A stretch of 64,000 nucleotides of DNA from Affinibrenneria salicis (GTDB taxonomy: Bacteria > Pseudomonadota > Gammaproteobacteria > Enterobacterales > Enterobacteriaceae), in assembly GCF_008710095.1 (NCBI RefSeq), contig NZ_VYKJ01000002.1, positions 1 through 64,000 of the forward strand. The letters are read 5' to 3'. Below are positions 35,171 to 44,721 of this stretch, in pieces. How positions within the stretch are numbered: the first letter of the stretch is position 1; the number at the start of each line of letters is the position of its first letter. The notes under the pieces were generated by a model. The model searched no databases and was not told the origin of the DNA. It worked only from the letters and a program-made list of their open reading frames with translations. The translations under genes and the position numbers were made by a program.

Positions 35171-35983
35171 ATGACTGATACATTACCTGAGTTTAAAAAT
35201 GAATCTGATCGTGTAGCGTATTTTTTACTGAAACATTTCGGCTACGACGTTAATATAATTCCTACATCTGATAAGAAAGAAGCAGATTTTATTATTAAAT
35301 TAAATGGTTCTTCAGCGTTAGTTGAGGCCAAAATGAAATTTGATGATAAAAATAAGGAAAATGAAAGAGACAGTGTGTTATCAAGGGGAGAGGTATATGT
35401 GGATTTAGCAACGCTTGGGCGAGATCGTTCTATAGCTAATGTAATTAGTGATGCATCAAAACAGCTCTCGTCATCAGCCATTGATAAACCACATAATTTT
35501 AAAATACTACTGTTTATTGCAACAGGAATGAATGTTTCAGCTAAAAGAGATAAAATTTTTGATACACTATGTGGGACTACTAATATAATGGAAATTGGAG
35601 GAGGTAATCACCTTAAGAAATGTTATTTTTATCGGGATTCGGAATTTAATAAAAGAAAAAATGAAATCGATGCTGCTATTATAGCTGATATTGATAATGA
35701 GATTTTTAGTTCATTTGTGATAATTAATCCATTGTCAAATAATTATGATAAGTTAAAAGAGTCTGATTTTCTTTCCCCCTTTAAAAATGCCATTCGTGAT
35801 CCCTTTGAAGAGGAAAAATCTGGCAAAGCATATATCCTTGATGAGTATATCCAGAAAATAAACTGTCCAAGTCTTGTGGCTTATGATGATCCAAGATTGA
35901 GATATTTAAAGAAAAAATATAAAACAAGACTACTGATGGCTATAGATTTTAATGCTCCAGAATTTTCAGTTCGAGGAGAATAG
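35171..35983 (+). CDS. possible PD-(D/E)XK nuclease-like protein
   Basis: A protein of 270 aa. Near the N-terminus, EADFIIKLNGSSALVEAKMK places Asp39 13 residues before the E-A-K triplet (Glu52, Lys54), the D...EXK arrangement of restriction-endonuclease-like folds. It starts with a short helix pair and is otherwise unrecognised. It could be a restriction or defence nuclease; alternatively an inactive relative. It is flanked by the pair at 36094-36935. Confidence 0.55.
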   Translation: MTDTLPEFKNESDRVAYFLLKHFGYDVNIIPTSDKKEADFIIKLNGSSALVEAKMKFDDKNKENERDSVLSRGEVYVDLATLGRDRSIANVISDASKQLSSSAIDKPHNFKILLFIATGMNVSAKRDKIFDTLCGTTNIMEIGGGNHLKKCYFYRDSEFNKRKNEIDAAIIADIDNEIFSSFVIINPLSNNYDKLKESDFLSPFKNAIRDPFEEEKSGKAYILDEYIQKINCPSLVAYDDPRLRYLKKKYKTRLLMAIDFNAPEFSVRGE

Positions 35984-36093
35984 TACAGAAGGTTATATAA
36001 TTTAAAAAACTTTTCACCTTAGCGTATTTATTGTTTCATATTGAAAAATATTATTCACTCCTTAGTTAATAAATGAACTAAGGAGTGAGGAGT

Positions 36094-36471
36094 TTATTTG
36101 TTTTTTCTAGTTATTTGGTGAAACTCTATAGGCGTATAAGGTTCAAAGCTCATTGCATATCCATAACAAACATCAGTCCATTGATGATTATTATAAAATG
36201 CAAGAGTAATTTGTTTTACTGTCTGATAACCAATGCCAAATTCATCTTTTAATTCATTTTCAAAATCAGACCATTCAATTTTATCTTTCTTTTCTAGCTT
36301 ATTATCGTATTTTTCAAAGATATCATGGGCGCGATTAATATCTTTTTCATCCCAATCCATAGAAAGGATTAATGACTCAACAGGATGGTTGTGGTAATCG
36401 ATAGATTCCCCAAGGATTTTTATATGGTATTTAAGCTTTTCGATTTCTTTTGAAATTTCGTCTAAGTTCAT
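36094..36471 (-). CDS. hypothetical protein, DUF1878-like
   Basis: A protein of 125 aa, helical, with an N-terminal coiled coil (EISKEIEKLKYHIKILGESI) and a segment like DUF1878 (HPVESLILSMDWDEKDINRA). The start overlaps the upstream stop by 4 bp (ATGA), so the two are co-translated. Role unknown. Confidence 0.55.
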   Translation of the reverse strand: MNLDEISKEIEKLKYHIKILGESIDYHNHPVESLILSMDWDEKDINRAHDIFEKYDNKLEKKDKIEWSDFENELKDEFGIGYQTVKQITLAFYNNHQWTDVCYGYAMSFEPYTPIEFHQITRKNK

Positions 36472-36935
36472 GCTTTACCCTCTATCTTGTAAATTGTTGA
36501 ATTCATAGCAGATATTGCATCTTGAATCTTTGCCTGCAGATCATGAACATCTTGCGGATTTGGATTGCAGGAATGCCAGTCTGTTTCGTAAGAGTTTAGA
36601 TTTTTTTGTGCATCGACGATAAGTTGACGAATGTCAGCATCAGGTCCTTTTGCATCAAGCGTTCCTAAAGCAACATCGAAATACTCTTTTGTCTTGTGAA
36701 TCAGATCACTGGTTTTTGTTCCCCTCTGAGCACCTTGAGGGGATGTAGGAAGGCGTCTTATTTCGTCTTGTGCTCGCTTCAAACGTTCAGACACGTTTGT
36801 TAAGCTAATCTTCCTAACATCAAATTTTAACTGGTTTTTATAGTTACGGGCTTCTCTGGACTGCCAAATAGTGATACCAGCACCGACCAAAGTAACTACC
36901 GTACCGATTAATGTAATCATGCTGTCTGCTGTCAA
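36468..36935 (-). CDS. membrane-anchored partner protein
   Basis: A protein of 155 aa with one N-terminal membrane segment (MITLIGTVVTLVGAGITIW) and a helical cytoplasmic domain. It is the first gene of a two-gene operon with the DUF1878-like protein. Membrane plus soluble pairs near island ends are often defence cargo, but no direct evidence supports that here. Confidence 0.6.
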   Translation of the reverse strand: MTADSMITLIGTVVTLVGAGITIWQSREARNYKNQLKFDVRKISLTNVSERLKRAQDEIRRLPTSPQGAQRGTKTSDLIHKTKEYFDVALGTLDAKGPDADIRQLIVDAQKNLNSYETDWHSCNPNPQDVHDLQAKIQDAISAMNSTIYKIEGKA

Positions 36936-37084
36936 AGGATATTTCCATTATTCTACAAGAGTTAAAATTGAGCTTTTCTTGTGCGTTTTATGCTCAGGTC
37001 TTCTCTTTGTAAATAAACAAGCTTACCCCCGATATTATCTTATAAAACGCTAGGTTTGCAAAAAAATACCATTCGCAGTATCCA

Positions 37085-37475
37085 CTTTGGACATATCGGG
37101 AATATATGAATAACAATAGTCAGACCAATCATTCATCCGGGCAACATGCTTGGGCCATAGTATTTCGCATTGATATGTCGCTTCGGCTTTATCCGCTAAC
37201 TGGTGTGCTAATGCCTCATAACTTCATGTGAGCATTTCGCAAGCACAATCACAGAACGTTGATCTGAACCCTGTTGGGTCAGATCTCCGAGTCACGCTAA
37301 CTTTAACACTGCCAGCAAAGCTGGTGTCAGAAAATTTTCCACCATGAGTAGAAGGGAATAGATACTTATTGTCTTTAAAGCAAGGTAAACCTTTTAACAA
37401 GGCACAAGCAGCATCATACAAAGGATTGTTTGTTCTTTTCCTGCTTTTATTCGTTCACCGGGGATTATTCAAACT
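37085..37475 (-). pseudogene. broken P4-type integrase (C-terminal relic)
   Basis: Three out-of-frame pieces on the minus strand match the intact integrase: IIPGERIKAGKEQ, then YDAACALLKGLPCFKDNKYL, then YEALAHQLADKAEATYQCEI and LWPKHVARMNDWSDYC. The last piece retains the catalytic Tyr region. Frameshifts lie near 37425 and 37220. It sits directly downstream of the intact tRNA, the usual integrase position for such islands. Confidence 0.85.
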
Positions 37476-37611
37476 TTTTTGGAGCTAGCGTATTTGTAGG
37501 GAGGGAGGACATCCCACAATATACAGCAATCTTAATAAAGACAGCAAGGTGTAAAAATAAAGCTTTTCAGCAAGAAAAACAACAACAAAAGAGAGATTAG
37601 AATATAAAAAA

Positions 37612-37629
37612 AGCCCATTTACATGGGCT
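37612..37629. terminator. terminator near the island right end
   Basis: A 7-bp stem AGCCCAT/ATGGGCT with an A-rich flank. It would stop minus-strand transcription from the tRNA into the island. Confidence 0.7.
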
Positions 37630-37635
37630 TCCTTA

Positions 37636-37697
37636 TGCGGCATTTTATGCAGGACAAAATCAATAATGTATCGTAACTAATTGATTCTGTATCAAAT
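37636..37697. repeat. island right-end sequence
   Basis: Matches 301-362 with few differences and leads into the tRNA 3' end. It probably contains integrase arm or excisionase binding sites. Confidence 0.75.
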
Positions 37698-37712
37698 ATG
37701 GCGGTGAGGGAG
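37698..37712. other. island right attachment site
   Basis: Identical to 1253-1267 and part of the tRNA-Ser 3' end. Integration here keeps the tRNA gene intact. Confidence 0.85.
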
Positions 37713-37788
37713 GGATTCGAACCCTCGATACGTTTTCACGTATACACACTTTCCAGGCGTGCTCCTTCAGCCTCTCGGACACCTCACC
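37699..37788 (-). tRNA. serX: tRNA-Ser(GGA), integration target
   Basis: Same 90-nt sequence as the gene at 537-626, anticodon GGA. It lies beside ycdX as serX does in E. coli. Its 3' end is the island attachment site. Confidence 0.95.
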
Positions 37789-37830
37789 GTATTAATTGCC
37801 GGAGCAGCGCGGGCGCTGACGACGGACGCT

Positions 37831-37859
37831 AATGTAGGCAAGATGGTCGCCAGCGTCAA
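37831..37859 (-). promoter_or_regulatory. promoter of tRNA-Ser copy 2
   Basis: TTGACG (37854-37859) and TACATT (37831-37836) on the minus strand, 17 bp apart, with a GC-rich discriminator. Confidence 0.75.
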
Positions 37860-38070
37860 CCTGTTTTTTCATAAAAAAGATGCGGTTAGCCAAAGTTGCA
37901 GCAATCTGGCTATTTCGCCGTCGTTTGTCATCGTGCTGCGTCTGAAATATCGCCGCTCGCCGGCGGGTGAGCGCGTTTTTTTGTTAAATTGAGGTTACAG
38001 AAACCATCCCGGCTGCGTGGCTGGGCCATAACTGGTATGCTGATAACAAAATTCAGGTGGAGGAAAAAAT

Positions 38071-38808
38071 ATGTATCCGGTCGATTTACATATGCATACC
38101 GTTGCCAGCACACACGCCTACAGCACCCTGCATGACTATATTGCCGAAGCCCGACAGAAGGGGATCCAGCTCTTCGCCATTACCGACCACGGCCCGGATA
38201 TGGCCGATGCGCCGCATCACTGGCATTTTATGAATATGCGCATATGGCCGCGCATGGTCGACGGCGTGGGCATTCTGCGCGGTATTGAAGCGAACATCAA
38301 AAATATTGCCGGCGATATTGACTGCACCGGACCAATGCTGCAGGCCGTCGATCTGGTGATCGCCGGTTTTCATGAGCCGGTTTTCCCGCCGCAGGATCGC
38401 GCTACGCATACGGCGGCAATGATTGCGACGATGGCGCAGGGCGAGGCGCATATTATCAGCCATCCCGGCAACCCGAAATTTCCCGTTGATATTCAGGCGG
38501 TGGCGCAAGCCGCTGCCCATTACAATGTGGCGCTGGAGCTGAATAACTCCTCTTTTGAACACTCGCGCAAGGGCAGCGAGCCGAACTGCCGGGCGATTGC
38601 CGAAGCGGTGCGCGACGCTGGCGGCATGCTGGCGCTCGGCTCCGATTCCCATATTGCGTGGTCGCTGGGCATCTTTACCCACTGCGAACGTATCCTGCAG
38701 GAGGTCGATTTTCCTGCGCAACGCGTACTGAACGCCACTCCGCGTCGGGTACTGGACTTTCTTGAACGGCGTGGCAGACCGGCCATCGCCGAATTAGCCT
38801 CGCTGTGA
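38071..38808 (+). CDS. ycdX: PHP-domain phosphatase YcdX
   Basis: A protein of 245 aa, the normal length for YcdX. Metal ligands of the trinuclear zinc site are visible: His7 and His9 (DLHMHT), His15, His40 (TDHG), Glu73, His101, His131 (SHPGN), Asp192 and His194 (SDSH). It hydrolyses phosphate esters in the cytoplasm; in E. coli it is linked to swarming together with YcdY. GGTGGAGG precedes the ATG. ycdY follows after 25 bp. Confidence 0.95.
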   Translation: MYPVDLHMHTVASTHAYSTLHDYIAEARQKGIQLFAITDHGPDMADAPHHWHFMNMRIWPRMVDGVGILRGIEANIKNIAGDIDCTGPMLQAVDLVIAGFHEPVFPPQDRATHTAAMIATMAQGEAHIISHPGNPKFPVDIQAVAQAAAHYNVALELNNSSFEHSRKGSEPNCRAIAEAVRDAGGMLALGSDSHIAWSLGIFTHCERILQEVDFPAQRVLNATPRRVLDFLERRGRPAIAELASL

Positions 38809-38833
38809 CAATGTCACGTTATCGGATAATCAT

Positions 38834-39394
38834 ATGAACGAATTTTCCATTGTGTGCCGCATTCTGGGCTCGCTGTTTTATCGCGCGCCGCAGGATGCGC
38901 TGCTGGCGCCGCTTTTTACTGCTCTGCAGCAGGGCGCTTTGCAGAAAAACTGGCCGCTGGCGCAGGATGCGCTGCTGGAGCAACTGCAGAAAAACTATCG
39001 ACCGGCTGAGCTGGAACAGGACTACAAGGCGCTGTTCATCGGCGCGGAGTGCGGCGTTTCGCCCTGGCGTTCCGACTACGACAAAGACTATCAGGAAGCT
39101 GACGTACGGACCTTTTTGCAACTGCGTGGAATGCCGTTGCCGGCAACGCCGGCCGATCATTTCGGCGGTCTGCTACTGGCGGCCTCATGGCTGGAAGATC
39201 AGGCGCAGCCGGATGAAACGGCCGCGCAGATCGCCTTATTCGACGATTTTATTCTGCCCTGGAGCGATCGCTTTTTAGGTCAGGTGGAGAGCCACGCTAA
39301 GAGCGCGTTTTACCGTACGCTGGCGGCGCTGAGCCGTGAAGCGCTGGAAGCGATGCGTGAAGATCTGGCTGAGTCGGAGAGTGGGGCCGAATAA
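38834..39394 (+). CDS. ycdY: TorD-family chaperone YcdY
   Basis: A protein of 186 aa, all-helical TorD/DmsD-type redox-enzyme chaperone. Typical segments are DYKALFIGAECGVSPWRSDY and FDDFILPWSDRFLGQVE. In E. coli YcdY assists the YcdX phosphatase, probably in metal loading, which fits its position directly downstream. Confidence 0.93.
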   Translation: MNEFSIVCRILGSLFYRAPQDALLAPLFTALQQGALQKNWPLAQDALLEQLQKNYRPAELEQDYKALFIGAECGVSPWRSDYDKDYQEADVRTFLQLRGMPLPATPADHFGGLLLAASWLEDQAQPDETAAQIALFDDFILPWSDRFLGQVESHAKSAFYRTLAALSREALEAMREDLAESESGAE

Positions 39395-39663
39395 CGACGA
39401 TACCGCTATACGTCAGGCGGCCGATACGCTGGCTGCCGGCGACGCTCACTTATTCGATCCAATTCTGAACCTTTTCCCTGAGGCGCCGCCGACCGCGAGA
39501 TTTATCTCTGCGGCCGGCGGATTTGTCGTTCACCTAAACGCGCCTCGCCCATACAGGGCTAACCGGGTATTCGACACAACCGGTTAGTCGCGCGAGCCGA
39601 ATGATTTTCGGGATGAACTGTTGGCGCCATGTTGGGACGGCCGGCGCGAATGCGCCGGTCGGG

Positions 39664-40227
39664 TTAGTCGGTAAACAGAATGACCAGTTTGCCGGGTTTG
39701 ACCTCAATACCTTTGGCCAGCTTTTTCGCCAGCGCTTCGGTTTTGCTGTGATCCGCATTAAGAATATAGGCGGGTTTCTGATTGAAATAGCTTTTCAGCG
39801 ATTGGTTCAGATAAGGCGTCAGGCCCTGCATCACCGTCTGCATCTTCTCTGGCTGAATGCTGTAATCGACCAGTTCCAGATCTCTGAGATAAATCGCGCC
39901 CTGCGTTTTATCAAACACCGGCTGCGCTTTTAATGTCAGCTTCATATCGGCGCTTTGCGCCCCCAGCAACGAACTGATATCCACTTTGGCATTGCCCGAC
40001 AGCGTTACCTTGCCCGGTTCGGCGCGACCGATCTGACTGGTTAAATCGGTCAGCACGATGTGCGCGTCCAGCACGCCCGGCACGCCGAGCTGTTTTTGAT
40101 AGTCATTGTGCTTTTGCAGATATTGATTCACATCCTGCTCATCCAGGTTGTACTGGGTCAGCGGGCTGCAGCCGGTTAAAGCCAGCGATATCGAGAGAGC
40201 GGCGGCGGCTAACCATGTTTTCTTCAT
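39664..40227 (-). CDS. yceB: lipoprotein YceB (DUF1439)
   Basis: A protein of 187 aa with signal peptide and lipobox LTGC (Cys20). LDEQDVNQYLQKHNDYQKQL and the C-terminal AKKLAKGIEVKPGKLVILF are typical of YceB. Outer-membrane lipoprotein of unsettled role with a lipid-binding-like fold. A terminator-like CCGGCGC hairpin lies downstream (about 39639-39658). It is followed upstream by grxB, as in E. coli. Confidence 0.95.
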   Translation of the reverse strand: MKKTWLAAAALSISLALTGCSPLTQYNLDEQDVNQYLQKHNDYQKQLGVPGVLDAHIVLTDLTSQIGRAEPGKVTLSGNAKVDISSLLGAQSADMKLTLKAQPVFDKTQGAIYLRDLELVDYSIQPEKMQTVMQGLTPYLNQSLKSYFNQKPAYILNADHSKTEALAKKLAKGIEVKPGKLVILFTD

Positions 40228-40350
40228 GCAGTAATCACCTTAATGGAACCTTGTGCGATGGTTGTCATCCAGCAGGAAGCCGGCCATCGGACCGGCGTAT
40301 GACGACAAGCGCGCAACGGCAGGCCGTCGAACAAAACGGCCCGCGTACCG

Positions 40351-40998
40351 TTACTGCGCCATATGGGTCAGCAAAGTAATCTGGCTCAGTTTGGCCATCG
40401 TATCGCGATACGCGGCCACGCGCGATGGCCAGGAGATACCGTTAACCAGCGTCAGCGAGCGCAGCAGCGGGAACAGATGAATGTCGTCGGTCGACAGCTC
40501 GCCATTACAGGCGCCTGGCTGTGCGATCAACGCATCCAGTCCGGACAGTTCGCTGTTCAGCTTACGGATTAGCCCTTCCGAATGGCCGAGTAGTTCGGTG
40601 AAATCGCCATACGACGCCTGCTTTTTCTCGGTAAAATACTGGCGCGCGCCGGGCGTGGCAAACTCTTCAAACGCCGCATGCGCCATGCGCGGAATAACCA
40701 GTTGGTTAGCAAACTCAGTCACTTTTTTCAGCCAGGCGGCAATGGCCGGATTTTGCGGACCGGTCAGCAGCGGCTGACCGTCCAACTGGTCGATATAGTG
40801 CACGATGTCCATGCTTTCGGGCATAACGCTGCCGTCGTCTTTTTGCAGAATAGGCACCATCTTTTTGCCCACCATCGCGGTGGGCGTCGCCTCGTCGTCG
40901 TTGAGCAACACTTTCAGTTCTACGGGGATATTTTTAAGGCCAAAAATCATGCGGGCCTTGATGCAAAACGGGCAGTGGTCATAAATATATAATTTCAT
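40351..40998 (-). CDS. grxB: glutaredoxin 2
   Basis: A protein of 215 aa with the GST-like two-domain fold. The redox motif CPFC is at residues 9-12, and VPILQKDDGSVMPESMDIV is the glutathione-binding segment. It reduces protein disulfides with glutathione. Length matches E. coli GrxB. Confidence 0.97.
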   Translation of the reverse strand: MKLYIYDHCPFCIKARMIFGLKNIPVELKVLLNDDEATPTAMVGKKMVPILQKDDGSVMPESMDIVHYIDQLDGQPLLTGPQNPAIAAWLKKVTEFANQLVIPRMAHAAFEEFATPGARQYFTEKKQASYGDFTELLGHSEGLIRKLNSELSGLDALIAQPGACNGELSTDDIHLFPLLRSLTLVNGISWPSRVAAYRDTMAKLSQITLLTHMAQ

Positions 40999-41300
40999 AT
41001 CTTGCTCCTCAGCTTAACTGGTGAGACTCCCGGCGCCGCGACGGCCGGAAATGTGAACGGATCAATCCATTGAATATATTGAGAAAGTATGGCGGGCTTT
41101 AGCGGCGAGATCAACTCGCAGTGGTAACAGAACACGACTCAATAGCTTTGCACAACAGCGCCAGACCCGCCTCTGCGGGTTGAATGGCAATGGTCTCATG
41201 ATTAAAGAGTATCCCGCTGTGTTAATTGCGATTTCCCTTGCCTTGTCATCAGTTATGCGTTGCGGCACCGTCAGAGGCGAAGCATCAATATGCGAGTTAT

Positions 41301-42506
41301 TTAGCGCCCGCCCAGCATCGCGGGTTCGATGCGCCGCTGGGTGAACTGCCGGTACAGCGCGGTCAGCGTCAGCAGGCCGATGGCGCTGAGCATAAACCAG
41401 GGCAGTTCGGGTTGGCCGAACGCATGTCCGGCATCGAACAGCCAGCCGCCGCCGCTATAGCCAATCGCGCCGCCGAGCGCCAGACCGAGCCGGCTGAACC
41501 CCATATAGCTGCCGCGCGCGCGGGCATCGGCCAGCGAGGCGCTGAGCGTTTCGCGCGCCGGCTCGGCGATGATCGAACCGAGGTAAAACACACCTATCAG
41601 CAGCAACAGCATTTGCAGGCTGCTGGTCAACCCTATCGGAAACAGACTGAGCGTCATCAGCAGCAGTCCGGCCATCAGACGTTGTTCCAGGCGGAAACGT
41701 TTTTCGCTCCAGCGCGCCAGCGGGTAGAGCAGAGACAGCGACAGCGTGGCCTCGATGGCGTACATCCATTTTACCGCGTCGGGCGTGCCGGCGATTTCAT
41801 TGACCATGATGGGCAACATCAACAGAACCTGAACCGACAGCATATAATAGCCGGTCAGCGTTAGCACATAGATCAGGAAACGGCGGTCGCGGATCACGCG
41901 CAGCAGGCCTTCAAACACTGGCGTACGCACGGTGGAAATGCGGTAAGCCGGCAGCAGCCAGGCGTTGCAGCAGGCGCCCAGCACAAAGATAAACGCGCCG
42001 GCCCAGCACACGGCCTGGAAATCATAGCGCAGCAGCCAGCTGCCCAGCAGTGCGCCGATCACCGCGCCGGCGCTGTCCTGCACCATCAGCAGAGAAAAAA
42101 AACGCCCGCGCTCATGCGGCCGCGTGAGCTTAACCACCAGCGCGCTGCGCGGCGGGTCGAACAGCGTGCCGCCGAGCCCGGACAAGGCGCAGGCGAGCCA
42201 CAATACCCAGGGTTCATGCGCTACGGCCATAAAGACAAAGCCAATCGCCCTCAACAGCATGCCGGTCACAATCATCGGTTTGGCGCCGAAACGGTCGGCG
42301 ATCGCGCCGCCGAAAATGCCCAGACCCTGCTGTATCAGCTGGCGCAATCCGAGAGCGATCCCTACCAATACGGCGGCCCAGCCAAGTTGATCGACAAAGC
42401 GAATCGAGATCAACGGGAAAACCACAAAAAAGCCTAAAACGACCAGCATATTATCCAGCAACAGAAAATATTTGCCGGAACTGCGGATCTGCGATAACAG
42501 ACGCAT
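41301..42506 (-). CDS. mdtH: MFS efflux transporter MdtH
   Basis: A protein of 401 aa with 12 membrane segments. [20 protein letters not shown] at the start and [19 protein letters not shown] are near-identical to E. coli MdtH, a drug/H+ antiporter linked to quinolone resistance. The start at 42506 (MRLLSQ) matches the E. coli length; an upstream TTG is rejected. Confidence 0.95.
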   Translation of the reverse strand: MRLLSQIRSSGKYFLLLDNMLVVLGFFVVFPLISIRFVDQLGWAAVLVGIALGLRQLIQQGLGIFGGAIADRFGAKPMIVTGMLLRAIGFVFMAVAHEPWVLWLACALSGLGGTLFDPPRSALVVKLTRPHERGRFFSLLMVQDSAGAVIGALLGSWLLRYDFQAVCWAGAFIFVLGACCNAWLLPAYRISTVRTPVFEGLLRVIRDRRFLIYVLTLTGYYMLSVQVLLMLPIMVNEIAGTPDAVKWMYAIEATLSLSLLYPLARWSEKRFRLEQRLMAGLLLMTLSLFPIGLTSSLQMLLLLIGVFYLGSIIAEPARETLSASLADARARGSYMGFSRLGLALGGAIGYSGGGWLFDAGHAFGQPELPWFMLSAIGLLTLTALYRQFTQRRIEPAMLGGR

Positions 42507-42639
42507 GTTGCACCACAAGAAGAAAAATCAGGAGGAAATAACAGACATGACTATTTTGTACCCTAATTGTGTTCTGGCATAGCCCGCGGATAAATATATT
42601 TTTATTGTCGGCAGTGTTACCCGCACCGCATTTTTTGCT

Positions 42640-42657
42640 AAAAAAGGGCTTCGCCCT
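42640..42657 (-). terminator. terminator with no obvious gene upstream
   Basis: Minus-strand stem AGGGC/GCCCT (3-nt loop) followed by six T. It implies an unannotated minus-strand transcript in 42660-43200. Confidence 0.65.
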
Positions 42658-42872
42658 GCCGATTGCGCAATAAGCGACCGACCTGGGTTTTACGGGAGAG
42701 AATTGATGCGGTTATAGTAATCGCTATGGATGATACGTCCGCCGCATTTCAGGGCGCGGATGCGGTGGCTGCGCGCCTGCCGGTCAGGTAGCGGGCTAAG
42801 CGCCGGGGAGCGGGTCGCCGCGCGACGTGGCTTATAACCCGTCGGATTTGCAACGGGCCAACGCACTGCGGT

Positions 42873-42909
42873 GTTCAAAACGATAACGTTTTGTTCCGCA
42901 ATCGAATTA
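42873..42909. repeat. 37-bp repeat, copy 1
   Basis: Contains the hairpin AAAACG-ATAA-CGTTTT followed by GTTCCGCA and CGAATTA. A second copy is at 43128-43165 with three small differences. Confidence 0.8.
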
Positions 42910-43127
42910 ATCAGAGTCTGTACTCTTCATCTTTGGAATGCCGCGACGCGAGCGTCCCCTGAAGACTCTGCTCATCCCTGATCGTTGTCGCATCGGGCCA
43001 CGATGAGCCGTGTTTGACGCGGCGCGGGCACAGGCGTCGCTCACCCGCAACGCCGCCGCCTGGCGACGATACCGCGTTAGCGGGCTTATCAGCGCGATCC
43101 GTCGGTAAAGGAGCAACGTTTTCGATT

Positions 43128-43165
43128 GTTCGAAACGATAACGTTTTGTTCCGCAGTACGAATTA
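43128..43165. repeat. 37-bp repeat, copy 2
   Basis: Same hairpin core (AAACG-ATAA-CGTTT) and GTTCCGCA tail as 42873-42909, about 100 bp upstream of rimJ. Possible operator or scar. Confidence 0.8.
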
Positions 43166-43263
43166 TGTCGGGCATATGCCGGTGATGTCGCGCCGGGAGA
43201 AAAAAATAGTCCTGCCGGCGATGGCGACATGTATTCGTCGTTCGGGCAGGTACAGGGGGAATA

Positions 43264-43848
43264 ATGTTTGGCTATCGTTCGGCTGCGCCGAGAGTCTATC
43301 TGACGACAGAGCGCCTGGTGGTTCGTCTGGTCCACGAACGCGACGCCTGGCGCCTGGCGGAGTATTATGCGGAAAATCGTGATTTTCTCAGACCGTGGGA
43401 GCCGGTGCGCGACGCCAGCCATTGCTATCCTTCGGGCTGGCAGGCGCGTCTGGGCGTCATCAGCGATATGCATAAGCAGGGCAGCGCCTGCTATTTTGTC
43501 CTGCTCGATCCAGATGAGAAAGAGATCCTCGGCGTGGCGAATTTCAGCAATATCTTACGCGGTTCGTTTCATGCCTGTTATCTGGGCTATTCGCTGGGAC
43601 AAAAGTGGCAGGGGCAGGGCCTGATGTACGAGGCGCTGCAAAGCGCGCTGCGCTATATGCAGCGTCAGCAGCGCATGCACCGCATCATGGCCAACTATAT
43701 GCCGCATAATCAGCGCAGCGGCAATCTGCTGGCGCGGCTGGGTTTTGAACGGGAAGGCTACGCCAAAGACTATCTGCTGATTGACGGTAAATGGCAGGAT
43801 CATGTATTAACCGCGCTGACCAGCGCCGACTGGACCCCCGCACGCTGA
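43264..43848 (+). CDS. rimJ: ribosomal protein S5 alanine N-acetyltransferase
   Basis: A GNAT acetyltransferase of 194 aa. [20 protein letters not shown] at the start, then [16 protein letters not shown] (acetyl-CoA-binding loop) and [20 protein letters not shown] are RimJ signatures. It acetylates the N-terminal Ala of S5 and assists small-subunit assembly. Length equals E. coli RimJ. yceH starts 9 bp after its stop. Confidence 0.96.
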   Translation: MFGYRSAAPRVYLTTERLVVRLVHERDAWRLAEYYAENRDFLRPWEPVRDASHCYPSGWQARLGVISDMHKQGSACYFVLLDPDEKEILGVANFSNILRGSFHACYLGYSLGQKWQGQGLMYEALQSALRYMQRQQRMHRIMANYMPHNQRSGNLLARLGFEREGYAKDYLLIDGKWQDHVLTALTSADWTPAR

Positions 43849-43857
43849 GGAGCTGTG

Positions 43858-44508
43858 ATGAAATATCAGTTAACCGCTTTAGAGATCCGGGTTATTGGCT
43901 GTCTGCTGGAAAAGCAGATTACCACGCCGGAACAGTATCCCCTGTCGCTCAACGCGCTGACCCTGGCCTGTAATCAAAAGACGAACCGTGAACCGGTGAT
44001 GGAGCTTGATGAGGGTGACGTGCAGCAGACGCTGGACGCGCTGCTGAAGAAGCATTTTCTGCACACGCTGAGCGGATTCGGTAATCGGGTGGTGAAATAT
44101 GAACACCGCTTCTGCAATTCCGAATTCGGCGATCTGAAATTTTCACCGGCGGAAGTGGCGCTGGTAACGACGCTGCTGCTGCGCGGCGCGCAAACGCCCG
44201 GCGAATTGCGCACGCGCGCCGGGCGTTTGCATGAGTTCAGCGACGTAAGCGAGGTTGAGTCGGCGCTGGCCGGTTTGCAGCAGCGCGAGGACGGGCCGTT
44301 CGTGCGGCGTCTGGCGCGCGAGCCGGGTAAGCGGGAAAGCCGTTTTCATCATCTGTTTGGCGGCGGGGCGGGCGAACAGGTGGATGATGCGCCGCAGGCG
44401 TCGGGTGATGAGGCGTCGCTGACGGCAAGAGTGACGGCGCTGGAGCGGGAGGTCGCCGGGCTGAAGCAACAGCTGGCCGCGCTGCTGGCCTGCCGCGCGT
44501 CGGACTGA
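43858..44508 (+). CDS. yceH: DUF480 protein YceH
   Basis: A protein of 216 aa with two winged-helix domains of the DUF480 type ([40 protein letters not shown] segment) and a C-terminal coiled coil ([18 protein letters not shown]). Role not established. AGGAGC precedes the ATG at 43858; a GTG at 43855 is less likely. Confidence 0.95.
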   Translation: MKYQLTALEIRVIGCLLEKQITTPEQYPLSLNALTLACNQKTNREPVMELDEGDVQQTLDALLKKHFLHTLSGFGNRVVKYEHRFCNSEFGDLKFSPAEVALVTTLLLRGAQTPGELRTRAGRLHEFSDVSEVESALAGLQQREDGPFVRRLAREPGKRESRFHHLFGGGAGEQVDDAPQASGDEASLTARVTALEREVAGLKQQLAALLACRASD

Positions 44509-44721
44509 GGGCGCGTCGTCAGCGTTGTTGTTCGTGCGCGGCGCAGACAGGATATGTGTAAAATCAGGCGCCTGCGGTCGCGTCCTTGTCAAATGCTGAT
44601 ACCAATATCTGGTAGCTATTAGCCGCGTATTGGGTAGACTAGACACTCCCTGCCCGTCAGGGCTATTCAGTTCAGCGCGCGCTGATGACTCATTTTCCCT
44701 CAGGATGTCAGAACCGATCGG

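Larger units (their letters stand above)
42507..43263. other. long intergenic region between mdtH and rimJ
   Basis: No convincing gene. It holds a minus-strand terminator at 42640-42657 and two copies of a 37-bp repeat (42873-42909, 43128-43165). A weak minus-strand ORF (42690-42878, TTG start, Arg-rich) ends just before the terminator. Confidence 0.5.

Noticed and set aside
41062..41268. 68-codon ORF between grxB and mdtH
   Set aside because: No ribosome site, no conserved pattern; the gap shows only grxB promoter-type sequence.
42907..43473. Minus-strand ORF overlapping rimJ
   Set aside because: Runs antisense into rimJ and has Arg-rich noise composition.
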